NCBI GenBank assembly: GCA_947447895.1
Contig: CANFLM010000021.1
Location: 1-36,715, forward strand
Length of the DNA stretch: 36,715 nucleotides
Reading direction: 5' to 3'
Source of the DNA: Hyphomicrobiales bacterium
Lineage (GTDB): Bacteria > Pseudomonadota > Alphaproteobacteria > Rhizobiales > Beijerinckiaceae
Shown here: positions 1 through 7,930 of the stretch, piece after piece
How positions within the stretch are numbered: position 1 is the stretch's first letter
How the letters are laid out: each line of letters opens with the position of its first letter
Translations under genes and position numbers: made by a program
The notes under the pieces: generated by a model
Told to the model about the DNA's origin: nothing
Databases searched by the model: none
The model's input: the letters and a program-made list of their open reading frames with translations, nothing else

Positions 1-1493
1 CCCTCGCCGCGCTGGGCCAGCATGTCGGAATAGCCACCGGCATACAGCGTCCATTGCCCGTTGCCCTCCGACATCAGAATGGCCGTGCAGACACGGTCGA
101 GACAGTCGCGGTCATGGCTGACGATCAGAACGGTTCCGGCATAATCGGCGACCAGTTCCTCGAGCAGATCGAGGGTTTCGAGATCGAGATCATTGGTCGG
201 CTCATCCAGCACCAGCAGGTTGGAGGGCGCGGCCAGCGCACGCGCCAGCAACAGCCTTGCCCGCTCGCCACCCGACAAAGCAGCCACCGGTTGGCGGGCT
301 TGCGGAGGCGAAAACAGAAAATCCTTCAAATAGCCCATCACATGCCGCTGGATGCCGTTGACCGTCAGCATGTCACCGCGCCCGCCGGTCAGCACATCCA
401 TGACGGAGGCTTTCTCGTCAAGGGCGGCACGGCGCTGGTCGAGCACGACTTTTTCCAGACGGGTGCCAAGCCGCACCTCACCCGAATCGGGCGCCAATTC
501 ACCGGTCATCAAATTGATCAGCGTGGTCTTGCCCGCGCCATTGGCGCCGACAATGCCGATCCGGTCGCGCCGCATGATCCGCATCGACAAATCTTTGACA
601 ATGCTCCGCTCGCCATAGGATTTGCCGACATGATCAAGCACCACCACCTGTTCGCCGGACTGGTCCGCCTCGCTGGCTGCCATTTTGACGTCGCCGGTCA
701 GCTTGCGCGCTGTGCTGCGCTTTTCACGCAGATCGGCGAGATCGGCCATGCGCCGCACATTGCGTTTGCGCCGTGCCGTAACGCCGTAACGCACCCAATC
801 TTCTTCACGGGCAATCTGACGGTCGAGCTTGTGGGCCTCGATTTCCTCCTGCTCGATCTGCAGGTCGCGCCATGCCTCGAAGGCGGCAAAACCCTGATCA
901 AGCCGGCGCGAGCGCCCGCGATCCAGCCACACCGTGTTGCGGGACAGATTTTGCAAGAACCGCCGGTCATGGCTGATGATCACCATCGCCGACCGCAAGC
1001 CTGACAATTCCTCTTCCAGCCAGGTGATGGCCGGCAGATCGAGATGGTTGGTGGGCTCGTCCAGCAACAGGATATCGGGGGCGGGCGCCAATGTCCGGGC
1101 CAGCGCGGCGCGGCGTGTTTCCCCGCCCGACAGGCGCTTGGGATCCTCGTCGCCGTTCAGACCCAGCTGGGTTAGCAGATGCTGGGCGCGATAGGGATCA
1201 TCCCCGGGGGCCAGCCCCTCCTCGACATAGGCCAGAACTGTCGGATAGGCGGACAGATCAGGCTCTTGCGGCAGATAGCGCACAGTGGCACCGGGCTGCA
1301 AAAACCGTGTTCCGCCATCGGCTTCCACCAATCCGGCCGCAATTTTCAGCAGTGTCGATTTGCCCGACCCGTTGCGACCCACAAGGGCCACGCGCTCGCC
1401 GAGGCCGACAGCAAGCTCGGCGCCGTCAAGCAAGGGAGTGCCACCGAAGGTCAGGCGGATATTTTGCAAATGCAGGAGAGGAGGTGCAGCCAT
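1..1493 (-). CDS. uup: ABC-F family ATPase, Uup-like (3' end beyond the window)
   Basis: This is a soluble ABC protein with two tandem ATPase domains and no membrane segments, as in the ABC-F group, which acts on ribosomes (family knowledge). Reading from ATG 1493, about 497 codons stay open to the window edge. Domain 1 has Walker A GRNGSGKS at residues 39-46, an LSGGE signature and Walker B LLLDEPTNHLD. A charged linker with the ABC-F 'arm' features follows. Domain 2 has GANGAGKTT, LSGGERARL and LVLDEPTNDLD. LDEPTN is the usual ABC-F Walker B form. Family members are about 600 residues long, so the missing part should be the end of domain 2 and the C-terminal coiled coil. I see no clear Shine-Dalgarno (SD) sequence before ATG 1493; the start was chosen because homology begins immediately after it. 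Uup is the best guess; another ABC-F subtype such as EttA is less likely given the short N-terminus. Confidence 0.85.
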   Translation of the reverse strand, partial: MAAPPLLHLQNIRLTFGGTPLLDGAELAVGLGERVALVGRNGSGKSTLLKIAAGLVEADGGTRFLQPGATVRYLPQEPDLSAYPTVLAYVEEGLAPGDDPYRAQHLLTQLGLNGDEDPKRLSGGETRRAALARTLAPAPDILLLDEPTNHLDLPAITWLEEELSGLRSAMVIISHDRRFLQNLSRNTVWLDRGRSRRLDQGFAAFEAWRDLQIEQEEIEAHKLDRQIAREEDWVRYGVTARRKRNVRRMADLADLREKRSTARKLTGDVKMAASEADQSGEQVVVLDHVGKSYGERSIVKDLSMRIMRRDRIGIVGANGAGKTTLINLMTGELAPDSGEVRLGTRLEKVVLDQRRAALDEKASVMDVLTGGRGDMLTVNGIQRHVMGYLKDFLFSPPQARQPVAALSGGERARLLLARALAAPSNLLVLDEPTNDLDLETLDLLEELVADYAGTVLIVSHDRDCLDRVCTAILMSEGNGQWTLYAGGYSDMLAQRGE

Positions 1494-1578
1494 GGCCAAG
1501 GGTGTGCCAGAGCGCGCCTGTTCATGCAAGCCGTCTTGAGCGAAATTAAAATTCTTCGAACTCTTCTTGCCGTAAACC

Positions 1579-2940
1579 TTACAACAAATGGCTGTTTCGG
1601 GTCTCGCGCACCGCTTTGTGACGCAGCAATTGCCGCACCTCAGCGGAGGCCACCACCTCGCCTTTATTGGTAAAGGCCTCGTGATTGCTCTCGATCGAGT
1701 CGAGATCATAGAGATAGTTCACCATCACCGCATGGGCCTGCGCCAATCCTTTGGGCGACGGATCAGCCATCACATTGATGCGCTCCAACCGCGCGCCGTT
1801 GCCGAGATGGAACCGTGCGACCGGATCGATCACCCGCCCCGATGCCGTGCGTGCCTGCAACAGATAGCGTGCGGCCAAACCGCGCAACAACGGCGCGAGC
1901 AATTCGACCGAGACCGAATTCGTGGCCCAGGCCGGATCATCGAGCATATCGAGCGTTTGTTTCAGCTCCGGCGTCACAAAATCGGATTCAGCCTGTTTGC
2001 GCTCGCGTCCGAGCCAACCGGCAAAACCGGGAACGGGCGACAGGGTCACAAAGGTTTTCAGGCCGAAGCCCTGACGGGTCAACTCCTCCACCACCTGCTT
2101 GATCAGGAAATTGCCGAAGGAAATGCCGCGCAAACCCTCCTGGCAATTCGAGATGGAATAGAACACCGCCGTTGTCGCCTTTTTCGGATCCAGTTGCACC
2201 CGGTTCTCGGTCAGCACATCGGTGATCGAGGCGGGGATGTCGGCGGTCAGGGCCACTTCGACAAAGATCAGCGGATCATCGACAATCTGCGGATGGAAAA
2301 AGGCAAAGCAACGCCGGTCGGGCGGTGCCAGCCGGCTGCGCAGATCATCCCAGCTTTTGATGGCATGGACAGCCTCGTAACGGATGATCTTTTCCAGAAT
2401 ATTGGCCGGCGTCTGCCAGTCAATCGGCCTGAGCACCAGAAAACCGCGATTGAACCATGAGGAAAACAGATGCCGGAAATCGGCATCCAGCGCCGCAAGG
2501 CCGGGATGGGCCTTTTCGAAGCGGAACAGATCCTCGCGCATCCGCACCAGATTTTGCGTGCCGCCCGAGGAGAGATTCAACCGGCGGATCAGTTCCTGGC
2601 GGCGTGGTTCGGCCGCCTGGTGCAGCGCCATCAGATGCTGGTGATCGGGTTTGGCCTGATAGGCGGCAATCGCCTCGGCCAAGGCCGCCTCGTCGGCCCC
2701 GAACTGGTCGACCAGCATGCACAGAAAACCGCATTTTTCGGTATCATCCATGCGGGCATAGCGGGCGAGGATTATGGTGGCCAGAGCCACGCCGGAGGCT
2801 TCACCACGGCTGGACAGCAAAGCATCACACATCTCGCTGACAGGCGGAAGATCACGCCGTCCCCCGACCCACTGCGCCTGTTCGACCAGCGCACGGCCCC
2901 GTTGCGAAATGCTCGAAATCAAATCCGTGAGAAACGACAT
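1579..2940 (-). CDS. Malonyl-CoA decarboxylase
   Basis: Predicted to convert malonyl-CoA to acetyl-CoA and CO2. At 453 residues it has the normal bacterial length. Residues 1-150 are the helical N-terminal domain. The C-terminal acyltransferase-like domain carries FFHPQ...DDPLIFVEVAL (about 214-231), the AVFYSISNCQ...GISFGNFLIKQVV block (258-284), the catalytic Ser in TLSPVPGF (S301) and the catalytic His in FHLGNGA (H378), equivalent to the Ser/His pair of human MLYCD. The start at ATG 2940 has an AGGA-type SD five bases upstream. The usual partners of the rhizobial mat operon (malonyl-CoA synthetase, malonate carrier) are absent here, so the role is either malonate use with distant partners or control of malonyl-CoA level. 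A 14-bp palindrome sits about 67-80 bases upstream. Confidence 0.93.
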   Translation of the reverse strand: MSFLTDLISSISQRGRALVEQAQWVGGRRDLPPVSEMCDALLSSRGEASGVALATIILARYARMDDTEKCGFLCMLVDQFGADEAALAEAIAAYQAKPDHQHLMALHQAAEPRRQELIRRLNLSSGGTQNLVRMREDLFRFEKAHPGLAALDADFRHLFSSWFNRGFLVLRPIDWQTPANILEKIIRYEAVHAIKSWDDLRSRLAPPDRRCFAFFHPQIVDDPLIFVEVALTADIPASITDVLTENRVQLDPKKATTAVFYSISNCQEGLRGISFGNFLIKQVVEELTRQGFGLKTFVTLSPVPGFAGWLGRERKQAESDFVTPELKQTLDMLDDPAWATNSVSVELLAPLLRGLAARYLLQARTASGRVIDPVARFHLGNGARLERINVMADPSPKGLAQAHAVMVNYLYDLDSIESNHEAFTNKGEVVASAEVRQLLRHKAVRETRNSHLL

Positions 2941-3006
2941 GCCATTCCTGCCCTATCAAAGCCAAACGCTTATGGTGCAGCGCATCAACATTCGTAGACT
3001 AAGGGC

Positions 3007-3020
3007 AAATTTGCAAATTT
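3007..3020. promoter_or_regulatory. Perfect palindrome upstream of malonyl-CoA decarboxylase
   Basis: AAATTTGCAAATTT reads the same on both strands and lies in the 107-bp gap between the RpiR gene and the decarboxylase start. Its position and symmetry fit an operator for a dimeric regulator. No matching regulator gene is adjacent, and AT-rich palindromes also arise by chance. Confidence 0.3.
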
Positions 3021-3047
3021 CAAACCGGAAATGATCAGGCACGTGGC

Positions 3048-4019
3048 TTATAAAGGTGGCTCGTCATCGCCCAGCAAAGGCCGCCAGCCCCAATGCAGCA
3101 AAGAGGGATCGTCGCTATCCACGCCATGGGTCTGCAGAATGTCATGGATTTCACGCAACCGGCCAATCACGGCGGGGCCGCGCAACAGGCCAGTCATCAC
3201 CATCAGCATTTCGATGACCAGCAGTTGCACCACATAGGCCTCGGTGCCGACCCGCATCGTGGCATCGCGCGGCACATCGCTGGCCAAGACGATATCGGCC
3301 AAAGCGGCCAGTGGCGTGTGGCCTCGTGTGATGGCAATAATGGTGGCACCGCGCGCTTTGGCCAGCCGCACCACTTCCAGCAGAGACGGCATACGCCCGA
3401 CAAAGGAGATCGCCACCACCACATCGGCAGGAGTCAGTGTCGCTGCGGCCACCAGCTGGAAATGCGCATCCGAATAGGCGGTGGTGTTCAGATCAAGCCG
3501 GAACAGACGGGCCTGCAAATCCTGCGCAAGAAAATTCGAGGTCGCACCGGTGCCATAGCAATCGATACGGCGCGCGGCATTGATGGCCTTGGCCGCGCGG
3601 TCGATGAAAGTTGGGTCGATCAACCGCTGCCATTCCGACAGCACGGCCGTCAGACTGCCCACGACGTTGCGCACCACATCATAGGCACTGTCGCCCTCAC
3701 TGACACCGCGATGCAGATAGGGTGTGCCGCGTGCCAGATCGCCGGCGAGTTTCAGCTTGAAATCCTTGACCCCCTCGCAGCCCACCGTGCGGCAGAACCG
3801 GACAATTGTCGGAGCGCTGACTTCGGCGGCGCGCGCCAATTCCTCGACATTGGTGCTGACAGCCCAGCTCGGGTTCTCCAGCACCAGTTCGGCAATCCGT
3901 TTCTGCCCGCTCGACAGGCTATCCATCGCCTGCCGGATGGCACGCAATACATCGGGCGTCTCCAATCCGTCGGAATGGAACGGGGCCTCTTCGGCAACAG
4001 GGACCGGGGCGTGATCCAT
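3048..4019 (-). CDS. MurR/RpiR family transcriptional regulator (HTH + SIS)
   Basis: A 323-residue regulator. The N-terminal RpiR-type helix-turn-helix covers about residues 22-100, with the recognition region around EELARAAEVSAPTIVRFCRTVG and the following GVKDFKLKLAGDLA. A C-terminal SIS (sugar isomerase) domain covers about 135-275, with the phosphosugar-binding loop GTGATSNFLAQDLQARL and a second block VVVAISFVGRMPSLLEV. SIS domains of this family sense phosphorylated sugars or sugar acids, and MurR itself senses MurNAc-6-phosphate. The gene begins directly after the stop of the upstream ATPase gene with no gap, so it is the last gene of the ABC transporter operon and should control it, probably along with the divergent catabolic operon. 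The family call is firm; the effector is inferred from context only. Confidence 0.9.
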   Translation of the reverse strand: MDHAPVPVAEEAPFHSDGLETPDVLRAIRQAMDSLSSGQKRIAELVLENPSWAVSTNVEELARAAEVSAPTIVRFCRTVGCEGVKDFKLKLAGDLARGTPYLHRGVSEGDSAYDVVRNVVGSLTAVLSEWQRLIDPTFIDRAAKAINAARRIDCYGTGATSNFLAQDLQARLFRLDLNTTAYSDAHFQLVAAATLTPADVVVAISFVGRMPSLLEVVRLAKARGATIIAITRGHTPLAALADIVLASDVPRDATMRVGTEAYVVQLLVIEMLMVMTGLLRGPAVIGRLREIHDILQTHGVDSDDPSLLHWGWRPLLGDDEPPL

Positions 4020-4982
4020 TCAGATCGACTCCTCGGCGGCCAGATCGAAATGGCAGGCGAATTGATGCCCGTCCTGCTCGTGCCGCAACTGGGGCCGATC
4101 CTGCGCACAGAGGCTTTGGGCCTGCGGGCAGCGGGTGCGGAAAACACAGCCTGACGGTGGATCGAGTGGGGAAGGAATATCCCCCATGATCAACCGGCGC
4201 GCTTTGGGCCCATCGGGATCCGCTTTGGGGGAGGCGGCCAGCAAGGCGCGGGTATAGGGATGGCGCGGGTGGCGCATCACACGCTCGGTCGGCCCCATTT
4301 CCATGACGCGGCCGAGATAGAGCACCGCGACCCGCTCGCACAGCAATTCGACAATATCCAGATCATGCGAGATGAACAGCAAGGCCAGACCGAAGCGCGC
4401 CCGCAAATCCTGCAGCAGATTGATGATCTGGGCCTGCACCGACACATCCAGTGCCGACACCGGCTCATCGGCAATGATCAGTTTCGGTTCAACCGCCAAG
4501 GCTCTCGCAATGCCGATGCGCTGGCGTTGCCCGCCGGAAAATTCATGCGGAAACCGGTCGGCATGGGCTTTCTGCAAGCCCACCATCTCCAGCAATTCAC
4601 CGATCCGTTCGCCGCGGCGGTCCTGCGCAATCGCATGGGTATCGAGCGCCTCGCCGATGATGTCACGCACCCGCAAGCGCGGATTGAGCGAGGCGAAGGG
4701 ATCCTGGAACACCATCTGCGCCTGCGCCCGAAACGGCTTCAACTGCCGCTCCGACAGACCGTCAATCGCCTGCCCGTCAAAGCTGACCTGCCCGGTGCTT
4801 GAAGCAATCAGCCGCAAGACCAGCCGCCCGATGGTGCTTTTGCCCGAACCCGATTCACCGACCAGCCCGAAAGCCTCGCCCGCCCCGATCTCGAAACTCA
4901 CATCCTCGACCGCCCGCAACCGGCCCTTGGCGGTCACAAATTCCTTGCCCAGATGCGAAACCGACAACAATGCTTTTTTCAT
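4020..4982 (-). CDS. Oligopeptide/dipeptide-type ABC transporter ATPase (DppF/OppF-like)
   Basis: One of two ATPases powering the importer encoded at 4020-9490. Walker [10 protein letters not shown] lies near residue 40-48, followed by the Q-loop VFQDPFASLNPR, signature FSGGQRQRIGIARAL and Walker B LIIADEPVSALDVS. The C-terminal oligo_HPY region (about 230-310) contains the Cys-rich stretch CVFRTRCPQAQSLC, which in Dpp/Opp ATPases has been linked to an iron-sulfur site. Length 320 is typical. The start overlaps the stop of the preceding ATPase gene by four bases (ATGA), giving translational coupling. Dpp/Opp-type systems import peptides but also muropeptides and chito-oligosaccharides, so family membership does not fix the substrate. 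Confidence 0.92.
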   Translation of the reverse strand: MKKALLSVSHLGKEFVTAKGRLRAVEDVSFEIGAGEAFGLVGESGSGKSTIGRLVLRLIASSTGQVSFDGQAIDGLSERQLKPFRAQAQMVFQDPFASLNPRLRVRDIIGEALDTHAIAQDRRGERIGELLEMVGLQKAHADRFPHEFSGGQRQRIGIARALAVEPKLIIADEPVSALDVSVQAQIINLLQDLRARFGLALLFISHDLDIVELLCERVAVLYLGRVMEMGPTERVMRHPRHPYTRALLAASPKADPDGPKARRLIMGDIPSPLDPPSGCVFRTRCPQAQSLCAQDRPQLRHEQDGHQFACHFDLAAEESI

Positions 4983-5986
4983 GCCCAGTCCCTCCAGCGC
5001 AGGCAGCGAATATCGCCCGCACCGTCCGCTTCCAGCACGGGGGGCGTGCTCTGGCAGTGGTCTTGCGCCATCGGGCAGCGCGGCGCAAAGGCGCAGGCGG
5101 GGCCGAAATCACCGGGCTGGCCCGCAATCGCCTGGATCACCCGCCGCCCGTCTCGCACAACCGCGCGGGCCGGCAGACAGGACAGCAGAGCCTTGGTATA
5201 AGGATGGCGCGGGGCGCGGAACAGTGGCGCGGTCAGCCCGCTTTCCACCACCTGCCCGCCATACATCACGGCCACACGATCGGCGATTTCCGAGACCACG
5301 CCGAGATTATGGGTAATGAACAGGACCGCCATGCCTGTTTCGCGGCGCAGGCGGTCAATCAAAGCCAGAATTTGCGCCTGAATGGTCACATCCAGCGCGG
5401 TGGTCGGCTCGTCGGCGATCAACAGAGCCGGATTGCAGGACATGGCCAGCGCGATCATCACCCGCTGGCGCATACCGCCCGACATCTGGTGCGGATAGTC
5501 ATCCATCCGGCGTCCGGCATCGGGGATTTCAACCAGATCAAGCATGTCCCTGACCCGTTTGCGGGTGGCCTGTCCGTCCAGCCGCAGATGCAGGCGCACC
5601 GATTCCGCAATCTGTTCGCCGATCGTCAGAACCGGATTGAGGCTGGTCATCGGCTCCTGGAAGATCATCGCCATTTCGGTGCCGCGCAACTGCCGCAGCC
5701 GGTCCTGCTCCAGCGCACCGAGATCGAGTGTCTGGTTCTGCCTGGTCCGGAAACGGATCTGGCCCGCCGAAATGAAACCGGAAGCCCGCGGCAAAAGGCC
5801 CATGACCGCGAGGCTGGTGACGGATTTGCCCGAACCCGATTCCCCGACCACCGCCAGCGTCTCGCCGGCCTGCAGTTCGAGCGAGACACCGCGCACCGGC
5901 GTGACAACTCCACTCTCGGTCCGGAACGACACCGAGAGCCGGTCGATCTGCAACAAAGGCTGGTGCGGTTGAACGGTCATACTCAC
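4979..5986 (-). CDS. Oligopeptide/dipeptide-type ABC transporter ATPase (DppD/OppD-like)
   Basis: The second ATPase of the importer, 335 residues. Features in order: Walker A GESGSGKS (about 51-58), [13 protein letters not shown]-loop, signature [15 protein letters not shown], Walker [16 protein letters not shown]-loop FITHNLGVV, then the oligo_HPY tail with [14 protein letters not shown] and a further Cys. The gene overlaps the permease gene before it (5983-5986) and the ATPase gene after it (4979-4982) by four bases each, so the operon is tightly coupled. It forms a heterodimeric motor with the product of 4020-4982 (family knowledge). Confidence 0.92.
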   Translation of the reverse strand: MSMTVQPHQPLLQIDRLSVSFRTESGVVTPVRGVSLELQAGETLAVVGESGSGKSVTSLAVMGLLPRASGFISAGQIRFRTRQNQTLDLGALEQDRLRQLRGTEMAMIFQEPMTSLNPVLTIGEQIAESVRLHLRLDGQATRKRVRDMLDLVEIPDAGRRMDDYPHQMSGGMRQRVMIALAMSCNPALLIADEPTTALDVTIQAQILALIDRLRRETGMAVLFITHNLGVVSEIADRVAVMYGGQVVESGLTAPLFRAPRHPYTKALLSCLPARAVVRDGRRVIQAIAGQPGDFGPACAFAPRCPMAQDHCQSTPPVLEADGAGDIRCLRWRDWA

Positions 5987-6849
5987 AACGCCTTGCGCAA
6001 TTTGGGGTCGAGCATATCGCGCAACCCGTCACCGATCAGTTGCAACGACAGCGCCGCCAGCACAATCGCCAGCCCGGGAAACAGCACGACCCAGAAGGCA
6101 TCATCGGCATATTGCTGGCCCGAAGCGATCATCGTGCCCCAGGTCGGCACCTCGGGCGGCACCCCTGCTCCCAGAAAAGACAGGCCGGCTTCGGCCAGCA
6201 CCGCATAGGCAAAAATAAAGGTCGCCTGCACCAGAATGGGCGAGGCGACATTGAGCAGGACATGCACCCGCAAAATCCGGAAGGTCGAAACACCCAGTGC
6301 CCGAGCGGCCTCGACAAACGGCAATTCGCTGACCACCAGGGTCGAGGCCCGCACCACGCGCACCACGCGAGGGGCATAGACAATCGACAGAGCCAGCACG
6401 ACATTGCCGGAGGACGGCCCCAAAATCGCCACCAGAAAAATCGCCAGCAGAATATCGGGCAAGGCCATCATGGCATCGGCCAAGCGCATGATCAGTGCAT
6501 CCAGCCCCTTTACATAGCCCGCCAGCAGGCCGAACAGCGTGCCGATGCTCATCGACAGCAACACCACAGCCGCGCCGATACCGAGCGAGGCCCGCCCGCC
6601 GTAAATCATGCGCGAGAGAATGTCGCGGCCGAACTCGTCGGTGCCCAGCCAGTTGATGTCGCTTGGGGGTTTCAAGCGGCGCGCCATCCGCATCGCATCG
6701 GGCTTGAACGGCGCCACCCAGGGCGCCAGCAAAGCGGCCAGCACGATCACGCCCAGCACCAGCGTGGCGATCAGCACCAGTTTGCGCCGGAACAACCGCT
6801 TGAAAAACAGGCGGACAGGACTGGCCTGGGCCATGACCATCGCATCCAT
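5983..6849 (-). CDS. ABC transporter permease (DppC/OppC-like)
   Basis: Integral inner-membrane permease of 288 residues. It has the N-terminal OppC-type TM segment (LVLIATLVLGVIVLAALLAPWVAP), the NWLGTDEFGRDILSRMIYGGR motif typical of the DppC/OppC group, about five further TM segments, and the EAA loop region EAARALGVSTFRILRVHVLLN that docks onto the ATPases. Its start shares one base with the stop of the upstream permease gene. It pairs with the product of 6849-7793. Confidence 0.93.
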   Translation of the reverse strand: MDAMVMAQASPVRLFFKRLFRRKLVLIATLVLGVIVLAALLAPWVAPFKPDAMRMARRLKPPSDINWLGTDEFGRDILSRMIYGGRASLGIGAAVVLLSMSIGTLFGLLAGYVKGLDALIMRLADAMMALPDILLAIFLVAILGPSSGNVVLALSIVYAPRVVRVVRASTLVVSELPFVEAARALGVSTFRILRVHVLLNVASPILVQATFIFAYAVLAEAGLSFLGAGVPPEVPTWGTMIASGQQYADDAFWVVLFPGLAIVLAALSLQLIGDGLRDMLDPKLRKAL

Positions 6850-7793
6850 CAGCCGGCCCTCACACGCGGGTCAGCCAGCGCATAGATCAGATCCACTGCC
6901 AGATTGATCAGCACATAGACGGCGGCCACCACAATCAGCGCGCCCTGGATGACCGGATAATCGCGCCGCAGCACCGCCGAAACCACCAGATTGCCGATGC
7001 CGGGCAGCCCGAACACGGTTTCGGTGACAATCGCGCCACCCACCAGCAAAGCCGCCGTCAGGCCCACCACGGTGATCACCGGAATCAGCGCATTGCCGAA
7101 AGCGTGACGCCAGATCACCACCCGCTCGGCCAGACCTTTGGACCGCGCCGTCCGGATAAAATCCTCGCTCAGAATATCGAGCATGCTGGCACGGGTGAAG
7201 CGGGTGATCAGCGCGGAATTCACAATGCCCAACACACTGGCCGGCAGGACCAGATGCTGCAAGCGCACCAGAAACGGGGCTCCCGGATCGCCATATCCGG
7301 CCACCGGAAACCAGCCCAGCTTGACCGCAAACAGCTGGATGAAAATCAGCCCGAGCCAAAAGCTCGGGATATTGGCGGCCACCATCGCCAGACCGCTCAG
7401 ACACTGGTCAAGCCAGCGGCCGCGCCAGACCGCCGAAGCAATCCCCGCCGGAATGCCGATCAAAGCGGCTATCGAGACCGAAAACAAGGCGAGGAAAAAG
7501 GTCGGCTCGGCCCGCTCGCTCAAGGCTTGCGTGACAGGGCGTTGCAGGAAAATCGACTGGCCCAGATTGCCCGAGAGGATTTCCTTCACCCACAAACCGA
7601 ATTGCACCAGCAAAGGCTGGTCGAGCCCATAGGTCGCCCGCAATTTGGCAATATCCTGCACGGTCGCCTGGTCGCCCAGCATCAAAGCCGCCGGATCACC
7701 CGGTGCAAGGCGTGTCAGGAAGAACACCATGGTGGCCACCAGGGCCATCACGATCAGCAAACCGGCCAGCCTGCGCAGAAAGAACCGTGCCAT
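6849..7793 (-). CDS. ABC transporter permease (DppB/OppB-like)
   Basis: Inner-membrane permease of about 314 residues. I place the start at ATG 7793, because the protein then begins MARFFLRRLAGLLIVM as in DppB relatives and a GGGAGCAG SD lies about ten bases upstream; the reading frame itself is open to 7841. Family marks are an N-terminal TM helix, FLTRLAPGDPAALMLGD, TYGLDQPLLVQFGLWV, the conserved periplasmic segment with about six TM helices, and a C-terminal EAA-like loop ARSKGLAERVVIWRHAFGNALIPV. It is separated from the binding-protein gene by 137 bases containing a strong hairpin. Confidence 0.92.
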   Translation of the reverse strand: MARFFLRRLAGLLIVMALVATMVFFLTRLAPGDPAALMLGDQATVQDIAKLRATYGLDQPLLVQFGLWVKEILSGNLGQSIFLQRPVTQALSERAEPTFFLALFSVSIAALIGIPAGIASAVWRGRWLDQCLSGLAMVAANIPSFWLGLIFIQLFAVKLGWFPVAGYGDPGAPFLVRLQHLVLPASVLGIVNSALITRFTRASMLDILSEDFIRTARSKGLAERVVIWRHAFGNALIPVITVVGLTAALLVGGAIVTETVFGLPGIGNLVVSAVLRRDYPVIQGALIVVAAVYVLINLAVDLIYALADPRVRAG

Positions 7794-7891
7794 TGCCGAA
7801 CTCTGCTCCCGCCTGAATAAAACCCCTGGCGCACACTGCATGCGCCGGAAATCGTCTCAAATGAATGAATAAAACGCTAGACATGAATAAG

Positions 7892-7914
7892 GGGCGGCAG
7901 AGTGACTGCCGCCC
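7892..7914 (-). terminator. Stem-loop between binding-protein and permease genes (attenuator or mRNA stabiliser)
   Basis: A perfect 9-bp stem GGGCGGCAG/CTGCCGCCC with a 5-base loop starts 16 bases beyond the binding-protein stop codon. There is no good U-run on the minus strand, so it is better read as a processing/stabilising hairpin or partial terminator. Such elements commonly leave more binding-protein mRNA than permease mRNA in ABC importer operons. Confidence 0.6.
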
Positions 7915-7930
7915 GATTGTCAAAGCCCGA

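Noticed and set aside
54-1004. Long plus-strand open frame (316 codons)
   Set aside because: It is the antisense shadow of the ABC-F gene. The minus strand has intact Walker and signature motifs, while this frame is Gln/His/Arg-rich without domain character.
4799-6208. Plus-strand frame of 469 codons across the Dpp ATPase genes
   Set aside because: Arg/Pro-rich shadow spanning two well-supported minus-strand genes.
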